Below, in pieces: positions 14,292-22,827 of a DNA stretch of 44,737 nt; position 1 is the stretch's first letter, and every line of letters begins with the position of its first letter. Origin of the DNA: Crossiella sp. S99.2 (GTDB lineage: Bacteria; Actinomycetota; Actinomycetes; Mycobacteriales; Pseudonocardiaceae); the NCBI RefSeq assembly GCF_023094165.1, contig NZ_JALMDK010000027.1, forward strand, positions 17,312 through 62,048. Direction: 5' to 3'. The notes under the pieces were generated by a model. That model did not search any database. It was given only the letters and a program-made list of their open reading frames with translations, and was not told where the DNA came from. The position numbers were made by a program, and so were the translations under genes.

Positions 14292-15524
14292 TCAGCCGAC
14301 CTCGATGCGCTCTTCGACCAGGCCGTCGGCGGCGTCGGCGGCCTCGACCTCGGCCCTGGTGACGCCCAGCACGAACAGCACCGCGTCCAGGAACGGGTGC
14401 GACAGCGCGGTGTCGGCCACCTCGCGCAGCGCGGGTTTGGCGTTGAAGGCCACGCCAAGGCCGGCGGTGCTGAGCATGTCGATGTCGTTGGCGCCGTCGC
14501 CCACCGCCACGCACTGGGCGAGGGGGATGTCGTGTTCGGCGGCGAAACGGCGCAGCGCGACCGCCTTGCCCGCGCGGTCCACCACCTCGCCGGTGACCCG
14601 GCCGGTCAGCTTGCCGTCGACGATCTCCAGCTCGTTGGCGGCCACGAAGTCCAGCCGCAGTTCCTCGGCCAGGCCCGCGATGACCTGGGTGAACCCGCCG
14701 CTGACCACGCCGCAGCGGAAGCCGAGCCTGCGCAGGGTGCGGATGGTGGTGCGGGCGCCGGGGGTCAGTTCCAGGGTGCGGCCGACCTCGGCCAGCACGC
14801 CGGCGGGCAGCCCGGCCAGCAGGGACACCCGGCGTTCCAGGGACTGGGTGAAGTCGAGTTCGCCGCGCATGGCGGCCTCGGTGATCTCCCGGACCTGCTC
14901 CTCGCAGCCGGCGTGCGCGGCGAGCATCTCGATGACCTCGCCCTGGATCAGGGTGGAGTCCACGTCGAAGACGACCAGCCGCTTGGCCCGCCGGGTCAGC
15001 CCGGCCTGCTCGACCGCGATGTCGACCTGGGCGCGCACCGAGACCTCGGCCATCGCGGCCCGCAGCTCGGCGTCGGCCTCGTCGGTGTCCCCGGCGGAGA
15101 CCGCGAGTTCCAGGCCGGTGACCGGGTAGTCGGCCACCCGGCGGATCGAGTCGATGTTGGCGCCCAGCGCGGCCAGCCTGCGGGCGACCTCGGTGAAACC
15201 GCGGGCGGTGACCGGGCGGCCCATCACCACCAGCACGTGGCTGGAGCCGTGCTGGGCCGCGGAGCGCTCGCGGGCGCCGATCTCCACGTCCACGTGCATG
15301 CCGACGCTGGCCATGGCCTGTTCGGTCAGCTCCTGCAGGCCCTCCGGGTCGTGCGTGGTGGACACCAGCACGCCGAGCACCAGGCGGCTGCGGATCACCA
15401 CCTGTTCGACGTCGAGCACCTCGACCCCGTGCCGGGTCAGCGCGGCGAAGAGCACCGAGGTGACCCCTGGCTTGTCCGGGCCGGTGACGGTGATCAGCAC
15501 GGTGGTGGCTTTGCGGGTACTCAC
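14292..15524 (-). CDS. serB: Phosphoserine phosphatase with ACT domains
   Basis: A 410-residue HAD-family enzyme that makes serine from phosphoserine. Two ACT-like domains fill the first roughly 170 residues (VLITVTGPDKPGVTS), likely binding serine as feedback signal. The catalytic part has DVDST at 187-191 (the first Asp is the nucleophile), VSGGFTQV and VGDGANDIDML. The GTG at 15524 follows AGGAG at a slightly long 11 bases. It is the first gene of a two-gene unit with the Pth2 gene. Confidence 0.95.
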   Translation of the reverse strand: MSTRKATTVLITVTGPDKPGVTSVLFAALTRHGVEVLDVEQVVIRSRLVLGVLVSTTHDPEGLQELTEQAMASVGMHVDVEIGARERSAAQHGSSHVLVVMGRPVTARGFTEVARRLAALGANIDSIRRVADYPVTGLELAVSAGDTDEADAELRAAMAEVSVRAQVDIAVEQAGLTRRAKRLVVFDVDSTLIQGEVIEMLAAHAGCEEQVREITEAAMRGELDFTQSLERRVSLLAGLPAGVLAEVGRTLELTPGARTTIRTLRRLGFRCGVVSGGFTQVIAGLAEELRLDFVAANELEIVDGKLTGRVTGEVVDRAGKAVALRRFAAEHDIPLAQCVAVGDGANDIDMLSTAGLGVAFNAKPALREVADTALSHPFLDAVLFVLGVTRAEVEAADAADGLVEERIEVG

Positions 15525-15583
15525 GGTTACCGAGTCTCCTCAGTCGACGGCGTCCTGCTCGATGCCCTGGCCGGAAAAGAGAC

Positions 15584-15620
15584 GAGCCCCACAGCCGCCG
15601 GTGCGGTGGCTGTGGGGCTC
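15584..15620 (-). terminator. Intrinsic terminator after ctaD
   Basis: GAGCCCCACAGCC (15584..15596) and GGCTGTGGGGCTC (15608..15620) form a perfect 13-bp stem with an 11-base loop. On the minus strand it is followed by GTCTCTTTT, a T-rich tail, about 45 bases past the ctaD stop. Confidence 0.88.
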
Positions 15621-15662
15621 CTCGTCGAGCCTTGCTACCCGGGTCTACCCAGGTCGTTCAGC

Positions 15663-17459
15663 TCAGCGTGATTTCGGGTCGTCGCCGTGCTGTTCCGGCG
15701 GCTGGGTGGCGTTGGCGGCGATCTGCGAGGGCGCGGCCGGAGCCTCCTTGACCGCGACGGCGCCGTGCTTCTCCCGGTGCTTCTTGCCCACCTCGGCCTC
15801 GGCCCGCATCCGCTCCACCATGTGCGGGTAGTGCAGCTCGAAGGCCGGGCGCTCGGAGCGGATCCGGGGCAGCTCGGTGAAGTTGTGCCGCGGCGGCGGG
15901 CAGGAGGTCGCCCACTCCAGCGAGTTGCCGTAGCCCCACGGGTCGTCGACCTTGACGACCTCGCCGTAGCGGTAGCTCTTGAACACGTTCCAGATGAACG
16001 GCAGCGTGGACGCGCCGAGCAGGTACGCGCCGATCGTGGAGATCGAGTTGAGCGTGGTGAACCCGTCGCTGGGCAGGTAGTCGGCGTAGCGGCGCGGCAT
16101 GCCCTCGTTGCCCAGCCAGTGCTGGACCAGGAAGGTCAGGTGGAAACCGATGAAGGTCGTCCAGAAGTGCAGCTTGCCGAGCTTCTCGTCCAGCAGGCGC
16201 CCGGTCATCTTCGGGAACCAGAAGTAGATGCCGGCGAAGGTCGCGAAGGCGATCGTGCCGTAGAGCACGTAGTGGAAGTGCGCCACCACGAAGTAGGTGT
16301 CCGACACGTGGAAGTCGATCGCGGGCGCGGCCAGCAGCACGCCGGTGAGGCCACCGAAGAGGAAGGTGATGATGAAGCCCACCGAGAACAGCATCGGCGT
16401 CTCGAACGTCAACTGACCGCGCCACATGGTGCCGATCCAGTTGAAGAACTTGATGCCGGTGGGGACCGCGATCAGGAACGTGGTGAAGGCGAAGAAGGGC
16501 AGCAGCACCGCGCCGGTGGCGTACATGTGGTGCGCCCACACCGTCACCGACAGCGCGGCGATGGTGATGGTGGCCCAGATCAGCGCCTTGTACCCGAAGA
16601 TCGGCTTGCGGCTGAACACCGGGAAGATCTCCGAGACGATGCCGAAGAAGGGCAGCGCGACGATGTAGACCTCGGGGTGGCCGAAGAACCAGAACAGGTG
16701 CTGCCAGAGGATCACGCCGCCGTTGGCCGGGTCGAACACATGCGCGCCCAGGTGCCGGTCGGCCAGCAGGCCGAGCAGCGCGGCGGTCAGGATCGGGAAG
16801 GCCATCAGCACCAGCAGGCTGGTGACCAGGATGTTCCAGGTGAACACCGGCATCCGCCACATGGTCATGCCGGGCGCGCGCAGGCACAGCACCGTGGTGA
16901 TCATGTTGACACCGCCGAGGATGGTGCCCAGACCGGAGACCACCAGACCGGAGATCCACAGGTCGGCGCCGATGCCGGGCGAGTGGATCGCGTTGGACAG
17001 CGGCGTGTAGGCGAACCAGCCGAAGTCGGCCGCGCCACCGGGGGTGATGAAGCCCGCCACCACGGTGAGGCCGCCGAAGAGGTACAGCCAGTACGAGAAG
17101 GCGTTCAACCGCGGGAACGCCACATCCGGGGAGCCGATCTGCAGCGGCAGGATGTAGTTGGCGAACCCGAACAGGATCGGCGTCGCGTACAGCAACAGCA
17201 TGATCGTGCCGTGCATGGTGAACATCTGGTTGTACTGCTCCTGCGAGAGGATCTGCATCCCCGGCAGGGCGAGTTCGGTGCGGATCAGCAGGGCCATCAC
17301 GCCGCCGACCATGAAGAAGGCCATTGACGTGACGAGGTAGAGAATGCCGATCTGCTTGTGGTCCGTGGTGCGGAGCATCCGCAGCAGGAACGAACCCTTG
17401 ACCGTCTGACGCGTCGGGAACGGACGCGTGGCGATCGGCTGAGGGGCTACGGCCGTCAC
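15663..17459 (-). CDS. ctaD: Cytochrome c oxidase subunit I (aa3 type)
   Basis: A 598-residue, 12-helix heme-copper oxidase subunit. Visible landmarks are TTDHKQIGILYL at the start, MHGTIMLLLYATP (heme ligand), FGHPEVYIVALP (CuB histidine and the Tyr partner), WAHHMY (CuB histidines) and HFHYVLYG (heme ligands). It reduces oxygen to water and pumps protons at the membrane. The GTG at 17459 follows AGGAGG at six bases. No ctaC or ctaE is adjacent, as usual for actinobacteria, where ctaD is often alone. A divergent His-rich pair lies upstream. Confidence 0.97.
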   Translation of the reverse strand: MTAVAPQPIATRPFPTRQTVKGSFLLRMLRTTDHKQIGILYLVTSMAFFMVGGVMALLIRTELALPGMQILSQEQYNQMFTMHGTIMLLLYATPILFGFANYILPLQIGSPDVAFPRLNAFSYWLYLFGGLTVVAGFITPGGAADFGWFAYTPLSNAIHSPGIGADLWISGLVVSGLGTILGGVNMITTVLCLRAPGMTMWRMPVFTWNILVTSLLVLMAFPILTAALLGLLADRHLGAHVFDPANGGVILWQHLFWFFGHPEVYIVALPFFGIVSEIFPVFSRKPIFGYKALIWATITIAALSVTVWAHHMYATGAVLLPFFAFTTFLIAVPTGIKFFNWIGTMWRGQLTFETPMLFSVGFIITFLFGGLTGVLLAAPAIDFHVSDTYFVVAHFHYVLYGTIAFATFAGIYFWFPKMTGRLLDEKLGKLHFWTTFIGFHLTFLVQHWLGNEGMPRRYADYLPSDGFTTLNSISTIGAYLLGASTLPFIWNVFKSYRYGEVVKVDDPWGYGNSLEWATSCPPPRHNFTELPRIRSERPAFELHYPHMVERMRAEAEVGKKHREKHGAVAVKEAPAAPSQIAANATQPPEQHGDDPKSR

Positions 17460-17613
17460 GGTGCCTCCTGCACTGGCCTGTTGACCTGGTAATCACCTGC
17501 ACTTGCCTGACCGCGGGCATGCGTAGGCAGACCGCGCATGGGAATCGTAGACCGCGAGTCCCGCCAGGGCTCGGTCGGGCTGGCAGGTCGCGGTGTGACG
17601 TTAGGCTGGCGGG

Positions 17614-18015
17614 GTGACCACGGCGCTGCGACCACGCCCGATGCGGGTACTGGGGCTCGCGCTGCTCGTGTTCACGGTGAGTTTCAGCGTGCTGGTGATG
17701 CATCAGGTCACCCATCCGAGTCACGGCGCGCACCAACCGGGGACGGCCGCGCACGAGCACCACGGCACCGGCCTGGTGCGGGTGTCCGCCCCGGCGGAGC
17801 AGCCGGTGCCCGGCGGGCACGACTCGATGCTGCACCTCTGCCTCGGCCTGATCGTCACGGTGGCCGGGCTGCTCGCGCTGGTCCTGCTGGGCTGGCTGCG
17901 CCGCGATCCGGCGGCCGCACTGGACGGACTGGCCGCGCGGCTGGTCTCGCTGGTCCCACGGGGACCGCCGCCCAAGCTCTTCGACCTCGACACCCTCGGC
18001 GTGCTTCGACTCTGA
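17614..18015 (+). CDS. DUF6153-like small membrane protein, His-rich
   Basis: A 133-residue protein with an N-terminal hydrophobic segment (VLGLALLVFTVSFSVLVMH), a histidine-rich outer stretch (THPSHGAHQPG, HEHHG, GGHDSMLHLC), a second membrane segment and a C-terminal tail PPKLFDLDTLGVLRL that fits the end of DUF6153 proteins. Histidine density suggests metal handling; this is inference. TAGGCT at 17602..17607 lies six bases before the GTG, so it may be leaderless. It is followed after 54 bases by the DUF305 lipoprotein, a likely partner. Confidence 0.7.
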   Translation: MTTALRPRPMRVLGLALLVFTVSFSVLVMHQVTHPSHGAHQPGTAAHEHHGTGLVRVSAPAEQPVPGGHDSMLHLCLGLIVTVAGLLALVLLGWLRRDPAAALDGLAARLVSLVPRGPPPKLFDLDTLGVLRL

Positions 18016-18069
18016 CCGGACCGGGTTGCCCCATTCCGTCATATTCGTAGGCATTCGAGGAGCTTTGTC

Positions 18070-18666
18070 ATGCGCAAGAACAAGCTGGTCCTGGCCGGTC
18101 TGGGTGTGCTCACCGCGATCACGCTGTCGGCCTGCGGCGGCGGAACGTCGTCCGGGCACAACGACGGGCACGCGGGCGGTCACCCGGCCACCAGCGCCCC
18201 GGCGGCCGACGCCGGGCACAACGCGGCCGACATCACCTTCGCCCAGGGCATGATCCCGCACCACCAGCAGGCCCTGGACATGAGCAAGCTGGTCCCCACC
18301 CGCACCGACAACGCCAAGGTGCGCGACCTGGCCAAGCGGATCCAGGACGGCCAGCAGCCGGAGATCGACACCATGACCGGCTGGCTGAAGTCGTGGAACG
18401 CCCCGGTCCAGCCGGAACACGGTGGCGGCCATGGCGCGCACGGAATGATGTCCGCCGAGGCGATGAAAGAGCTGACCGCCGCGAGCAAGGCCGACTTCGA
18501 CAAGCGCTGGCTGACCATGATGGTCGAGCACCACCGCGGCGCGGTGGAGATGGCCAAGACCGAGCTGGCCCAGGGTCAGTCGGCGGCGGCCAAGCACCTG
18601 GCCGAGGAGGTCATCTCCGCGCAGGAGAAGGAGATCGCGGAGATGACCGGCCTGCTCAAGGGCTGA
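18070..18666 (+). CDS. DUF305 lipoprotein, His/Met-rich
   Basis: A 198-residue lipoprotein: signal peptide with lipobox LSAC (cysteine about residue 21), a Gly/His-rich linker, then two DUF305 motifs, FAQGMIPHHQQALDMSK and MMVEHHRGAVEMAK, around a central loop with more histidines. Some DUF305 proteins are implicated in copper binding; the paired HH and Met residues fit that. It would sit on the outer face of the membrane. Its neighbours are the DUF6153-like protein and, divergently, ctaD, which needs copper. Its end overlaps lepB by 11 bases on the other strand. Confidence 0.88.
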   Translation: MRKNKLVLAGLGVLTAITLSACGGGTSSGHNDGHAGGHPATSAPAADAGHNAADITFAQGMIPHHQQALDMSKLVPTRTDNAKVRDLAKRIQDGQQPEIDTMTGWLKSWNAPVQPEHGGGHGAHGMMSAEAMKELTAASKADFDKRWLTMMVEHHRGAVEMAKTELAQGQSAAAKHLAEEVISAQEKEIAEMTGLLKG

Positions 18667-19444
18667 GCACCGGCTGCCGTCGTCGGCGCCGCCAGGCCAG
18701 CGCGCCGACGACGGCCAGCCACAGCAGGGTGATGATGACCAGCAGTGCCCCGGTCACGATGGTCCAGAACGCGTACCGGTAGCCGTAGTCGGTGGCCGCC
18801 GCCCCGGCCAGGCCGGCGTCGGTGAACACCAGGCTCGGCGAGACCTGCCGCACGCCCTCGCCGGGGGTGACCACCGCGACCACCACCGCCTTGATCGCGC
18901 TGCGCGGCACCGAGCCCTTGAACTCGTTGTCCAGGTAGGCCCGGGAATCGCGGGAGTTGCCGCGGTAGTCGCCGAGCAGCAGCATCCGGTCCTGCGGCAC
19001 CCGCACGGTGAACCGCTGCGGCTGGTGCTTGCCGCCGGTGACCGGATCGTCGGTGCGCAGGTAGGTCTCGGTGATGGTGCGGCCGTTGACCTGCAACCGG
19101 CCGTCCAGGTCGCAGCAGGTCACGCTGTCGCCGCCGATGCCGACCACCCGTTTGACCAGCTGTGCGCCGGGTTCCCGGCCGGGCCAGCCGCTCTCGTTCG
19201 GATCGAAGACCACCACATCCCCGCGCTGCACCGAGACACCGCCGTCGGTCACCGGCCTGGTGATCGCCCGCTTGCCCGCGGCCAGGGTGTTCTCCATCGA
19301 GGAGGTCTCCACCCGGAACCGGTCATAGCGGTTGGTCAGCACGCCGATGCCGACGAAGGCCAGCACCAGGCCCAGCACGCAGATCACCAGCGGCAGCCGC
19401 CAGCCCGCCCGGACCGGACCACTCTCGTCCTCGTTCCCGGTCAT
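18656..19444 (-). CDS. lepB: Signal peptidase I
   Basis: A 262-residue S26 peptidase. One N-terminal membrane helix (about residues 15-36) is followed by SSMENTL with the catalytic Ser at 49, QLVKRVVGIGGD with the catalytic Lys at 98, and the conserved LLGDYRGNSRDSRAY box. A second membrane segment lies near the C-terminus (about 220-250), as in many actinobacterial members. It removes signal peptides outside the membrane. It begins 19 bases after the LAxTG protein gene at 19464..20156, so it is probably co-transcribed with two exported wall proteins, which may be among its substrates. Confidence 0.93.
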   Translation of the reverse strand: MTGNEDESGPVRAGWRLPLVICVLGLVLAFVGIGVLTNRYDRFRVETSSMENTLAAGKRAITRPVTDGGVSVQRGDVVVFDPNESGWPGREPGAQLVKRVVGIGGDSVTCCDLDGRLQVNGRTITETYLRTDDPVTGGKHQPQRFTVRVPQDRMLLLGDYRGNSRDSRAYLDNEFKGSVPRSAIKAVVVAVVTPGEGVRQVSPSLVFTDAGLAGAAATDYGYRYAFWTIVTGALLVIITLLWLAVVGALAWRRRRRQPVLSP

Positions 19445-19463
19445 CCCGGTCCCCTTCCCGGCC

Positions 19464-20156
19464 TCAGCCGCGGCGACGGAGCAGGCGCGGCACGAACAGC
19501 GCCGCCGCGCCGAGCAGGATCAGCCCGGCCGCCAGCGGGATCAGCCAGCCGCCGTCGAAGCCGGTGGTGGCCAGGCCGGGGCTGCTGGTGCTGGTCACCG
19601 GCGGCGGGGTGGTGCTGATCGGGGGCTGGCTGGTGCTCGACGACGTGGTGGTGCTCGTCGGGCGCGTGCTGGTCGGCGTGGTGCTGCTGCTCGTGGTCGT
19701 CTTCGTCGTGGTGGTGGTCGTGGTGCTGGTCGTGGTGGGCGGAGTCTTGCTCCCGCAGGCGAACCAGTTCGTGGTCAGCGCGGGTTTCTGCGGCTGCGCG
19801 GGCGATTCCAGCGGCGCGTGCAGTCGCGGCCACGGCAGTGCGGTGAACGCTGAGGCTGGATAGATGTTGTAGCCGGGTCCGCCCTGGATCACGACCCCCG
19901 TGAGAGTGACACCCGGATCCACCGCGGTGACGGTGAGGTACCGGGAGTCCCTGGTCACGGTGACGTCGACCTGTTCGCCCTTGAGCCCGCTCGCCGCGCA
20001 CCCGGTGGCCACCCCGGCGACCGGGGTGGCGCGTTCATCCCCGGACCAGGGGATCTGCGGGTCCGCGCCGGCCGCGACCGCCGCCCCGAGCCAGGTGGTG
20101 AGGACCACGGCGGCCAGGGCGGCGGCGCGAGAAAGGGTGGGCGCGAGGGCGTGCAT
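19464..20156 (-). CDS. LAxTG wall-anchored protein, paralog A
   Basis: A 230-residue exported protein: signal peptide (MHALAPTLSRAAALAAV), a strand-rich globular domain with two cysteines (VATGCAAS, NWFACGSK), a Thr/Ser/Pro-rich stalk of about 65 residues, and a sorting tail, LATTG at 195-199, a hydrophobic helix and LLRRRG. LAxTG motifs are typical class E sortase substrates in actinobacteria, so it is likely linked to peptidoglycan. The globular domain (VVIQGGPGYNIYPA, LPWPRLHAPL) is shared with the gene at 20280..20993. Domain function unknown. Confidence 0.85.
   Translation of the reverse strand: MHALAPTLSRAAALAAVVLTTWLGAAVAAGADPQIPWSGDERATPVAGVATGCAASGLKGEQVDVTVTRDSRYLTVTAVDPGVTLTGVVIQGGPGYNIYPASAFTALPWPRLHAPLESPAQPQKPALTTNWFACGSKTPPTTTSTTTTTTTKTTTSSSTTPTSTRPTSTTTSSSTSQPPISTTPPPVTSTSSPGLATTGFDGGWLIPLAAGLILLGAAALFVPRLLRRRG
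19616..19745 (-). repeat. Thr/Ser-coding low-complexity tract
   Basis: About 130 bases dominated by ACC, ACG and AGC codons on the minus strand encode the stalk of the LAxTG protein. The tract is prone to length change by slippage or recombination. Confidence 0.75.
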
Positions 20157-20279
20157 CAGCGAGGGCTCCTGCTCAAGACGGTGAGGGTTGAATCCAACAG
20201 TCCCATCGCCGCCGGAACAGCACTCGCTACCTGCTCGTTAGCCGTTCGTTGTGTGCACCGCGCAACGCTGCCACCCGAT

Positions 20280-20993
20280 TCAGCGACCTCGCCGGTTGCG
20301 CAACCGGGTCAGGCCGAGCACGAGTCCGCCCGCGACCACGAGTGCGGCGCCCAGCCCGATCAGCCAGCCGCCGTCGAAGCCGGTGTTGGCGAGGTTGTCG
20401 TCATTGGCCACCGGGACCGGGACCGGGGTGCTGGTCGGTACGGTGGTCCGCGGCGTGCTGGCGGTGGAGGTGCTGGGTGTGCCGGCGCCGCTGGTCGTCG
20501 TGGTGGTGATCGCGGTGCTGCTGCCCGGCTTGGTGGTGGCCGAACTGGAGTACGGCTTGGTCGTGGTGCTGGTGGTCGGCTTGGTGGTGGTCTGGGCCTG
20601 GCCGCAGGCGAACCAGTGGCTGATCTCCGGGATGTTGCCGTTCTGGCCGACCAGCGGGGAATGCAGGCCCGGCCAGGGCAGCAGGCCGAGGCCGGCCGGC
20701 AGGTACACGTTGTAGCCAGGACCGCCCTTGACCACGATGCCGGTGACGGTCAGGCCCAGCGGCACGCCGGTGACGGTGAGGTGGGTGCCGCCGGCGATGT
20801 TCACCGTGAGCTGGCCGGTGATGAGCTGGCCGGGCAGGTTCGCGTGCGCGCAGGTGGTGGCGTTGCTGGGGAAGGCGGTGGCCCTCGGGTCACCGGCGGA
20901 GGTCGCGGTCGGCTGCGCGGTGGCCGTGCCTAGGAGACCCGCGGAGAGCAGCAGCGTCAGGGCGAGCAGACGGGAGAGGGTGATCGGACGCAT
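20280..20993 (-). CDS. LAxTG wall-anchored protein, paralog B
   Basis: A 237-residue paralog of the protein at 19464..20156: signal peptide (MRPITLSRLLALTLLLSAG), the shared globular domain (VVKGGPGYNVYLPA, LPWPGLHSPLVG, HWFACGQ) with its two cysteines, a Thr/Ser/Pro stalk and LANTG at 201-205 with hydrophobic tail and basic end. The TGFDGGWLI after the sorting site is the same in both. The ATG at 20993 follows AGGAG at nine bases; longer upstream frames have no such site. The pair arose by tandem duplication. Role unknown, probably cell-surface structural or adhesive. Confidence 0.85.
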   Translation of the reverse strand: MRPITLSRLLALTLLLSAGLLGTATAQPTATSAGDPRATAFPSNATTCAHANLPGQLITGQLTVNIAGGTHLTVTGVPLGLTVTGIVVKGGPGYNVYLPAGLGLLPWPGLHSPLVGQNGNIPEISHWFACGQAQTTTKPTTSTTTKPYSSSATTKPGSSTAITTTTTSGAGTPSTSTASTPRTTVPTSTPVPVPVANDDNLANTGFDGGWLIGLGAALVVAGGLVLGLTRLRNRRGR

Positions 20994-21111
20994 GGCCACT
21001 GCTCCTGGGGAGGTCGGGATCGGCGCCTGATCCTGCGCTCTGAACAGGGCTTTTTCACCCGACTGACACCCAGCTCTTGGCCAGGTCGTGGCCGTTTCGT
21101 GGCAAATCCGC

Positions 21112-22152
21112 TCAGCGGACCTCTGCCAGCGACCGCACCGCGCCTTCGGCCAGGTACAGCGTGTAGCTGACCGAGGCCACCGGGTAGGTCTGCCGCTGGG
21201 TGTCCTTGGGCGGCGCGACGGTCTCGCTCTGGCTGAGCAGGGTGTACGTGGCCGGGTCGATGACCAGCTCCCGGCGCAGGCCCGGCGAGTTCTCGTAGAC
21301 CAGGGCGCGGCCGGCCCGGCCGAGGCGGTCGGTGGCCGGGGTCTCGGTGACCTCGGCGGCCCGGGTGGCCACCGTCCAGGCGGCGGCGCGCTGCTGCGGG
21401 GTGGCGCCGATGGCCAGCAGCACCTCGACCGCGTGCCGGAGCTGGTCCCACCTGCTCGCCGCACCCTCGAAGTGCTTCTGCCCGTTGTGGCGGCTCTGCC
21501 GGATCAGCTCGTCGAACTGGATGGTCAGTTCGTCCGCGGTCGCGGCGAGTTCGGTGACCGGGCGGTTGCCGACCCGGTCGGTGGGCAGCAGGTTGATGGT
21601 CTGGTAGCTCAGGCCGCTGGCCTCGGGATCGGTGCGCGGGCCCACGCCGGGCACGGTGCGGTCCTCCGGGGTCAGCCGCAGGCCGAGGTTCTTGCCGGTG
21701 TTGTCGGCCAGCCAGTTCGCGCACAGGCCGCGGTTGTCCACCGGGGCGCAGTTGAGCACCTGGTGCGGTTCGAGTTTGGCCCGGATCGCCCGGGGATCGC
21801 CCAGTTCGGCCCACAGTTCGGCGGTACCGCGGATCTCCGCGGTGATGTCCACGAAGTCACCGCCCAGATGTTTCGTGCTGACGTACTGGTTGCCGGTGAT
21901 CACCTTGCGGTAGCCGATGTGCCCTGGCGCGGGCGACATCTGGGTCGGAGTGTCCGGAGTGGACGGTTGCAGCAACGCGGGCACGGCGGCAGCCGCGCCC
22001 AGGCCCAGCACGGTGACCGCGGCCACCGCCAGCCAGGCGAAGCCGGATCGTTTCGTCCGTCCACTGTGGACTGACTCTTCGTCGGCCACCTGGAGCAGCC
22101 CGTCCAGCATCCGTTGTTCCAGTGGGCTCAACGGTTCCCGGTCCTCGCTCAC
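21112..22152 (-). CDS. Membrane-anchored partner of the ECF sigma factor (CU044_5270-like)
   Basis: A 346-residue protein with a short cytoplasmic start (MSEDREPLSPLEQRMLDGLL), one membrane helix (FAWLAVAAVTVLGLGAAAAV, about residues 38-57) and a large outer domain. Its ATG overlaps the stop of the sigma gene (ATGA), so the two are made together. Position and layout suggest that it controls the sigma factor or is its main output. It resembles the CU044_5270 group of actinobacterial proteins as I recall them. No classical zinc anti-sigma motif is present. Confidence 0.7.
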   Translation of the reverse strand: MSEDREPLSPLEQRMLDGLLQVADEESVHSGRTKRSGFAWLAVAAVTVLGLGAAAAVPALLQPSTPDTPTQMSPAPGHIGYRKVITGNQYVSTKHLGGDFVDITAEIRGTAELWAELGDPRAIRAKLEPHQVLNCAPVDNRGLCANWLADNTGKNLGLRLTPEDRTVPGVGPRTDPEASGLSYQTINLLPTDRVGNRPVTELAATADELTIQFDELIRQSRHNGQKHFEGAASRWDQLRHAVEVLLAIGATPQQRAAAWTVATRAAEVTETPATDRLGRAGRALVYENSPGLRRELVIDPATYTLLSQSETVAPPKDTQRQTYPVASVSYTLYLAEGAVRSLAEVR

Positions 22153-22718
22153 AGCGAACCCACCAGCGCGAGCACCGGGGCCGGCAGTGCGGCGCGGAGT
22201 TTGCGGCGAGCCCTGGCCAGGCGCATCCGGGCCGCGGCCGGGGCGATGCCGAGCACCGAGGCGGCCTCGGCGGAGGTCAGCCCGTCCATCGCGACCAGCA
22301 GGAACAGCTCGCGTTCGGCCGGGCTCAGCGCGTCCACCGCGTGCTGCAGCAGTTCGGCGCTGCGCGCGGCGTCGATCCGCCCGGCCAGCTCGCTGTGGTC
22401 CTCCGGGCTCAGCTCGCGGCGGCCGTAGACCCGCTGCAACGCCCTGGCCTCGCGGCCCCTGGACCGGCCGTGCGCGGCGATCAGGGTGGCGGCGATGCCG
22501 AACAGCCAGGCCCTCGGCGTGCCCCTGGCCGGGTCGTAACGCCCGGCGGTGCGGATGACCTCAAGGAACACCACCGCCACCAGGTCGGCGGCGTCGGTCG
22601 GGTTACCGAGCCTGCGCCCGGCGTAACCGAGCAGGGCACGCACGTGCCGACGGTACAGCTCGGCCAGCGCTTCCCGGTCGTGACCGATGCGCGGCACCAG
22701 GTCCTCGTCCTCCGCCAT
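22149..22718 (-). CDS. ECF-type RNA polymerase sigma factor
   Basis: A 189-residue sigma-70-family factor. Region 2 is EALAELYRRHVRALLGYAGR through NPTDAADLVAVVFLEVIR and PRAWLFGIA; region 4 is LSPAERELFLLVAMDGLTS with AASVLGIAPAAARMRLARAR as the -35 binding helix-turn-helix. There is no region 1 or 3. It is the first gene of a coupled pair with the membrane protein. A GTG three bases upstream is also possible; neither start has a clear ribosome site. It is divergent from the L,D-transpeptidase gene. Confidence 0.88.
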   Translation of the reverse strand: MAEDEDLVPRIGHDREALAELYRRHVRALLGYAGRRLGNPTDAADLVAVVFLEVIRTAGRYDPARGTPRAWLFGIAATLIAAHGRSRGREARALQRVYGRRELSPEDHSELAGRIDAARSAELLQHAVDALSPAERELFLLVAMDGLTSAEAASVLGIAPAAARMRLARARRKLRAALPAPVLALVGSL

Positions 22719-22804
22719 CACGACCGGAATACGCCGAAGTCACCTGGTTGGTTGCCCAGGGATGTTGCGCTGCCCACGTTATCGGCCAAGCACTGGTGAG
22801 CGAA

Positions 22805-22817
22805 CCTTTCGGAAAGG
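22805..22817 (+). promoter_or_regulatory. Palindrome upstream of the L,D-transpeptidase start
   Basis: CCTTTC-G-GAAAGG is a perfect 6-1-6 palindrome. Its right arm (GGAAAGG) is purine-rich and close to the start, so a hairpin here could mask a ribosome site; it could also be a protein site. Confidence 0.35.
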
Positions 22818-22827
22818 CGTGAGGACT

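Noticed and set aside
19616..20620. GTGGTGGTC-rich stretches as DNA-level regulatory repeats
   Set aside because: They are fully explained by Thr/Ser codons of the stalks of two wall-anchored proteins on the minus strand.
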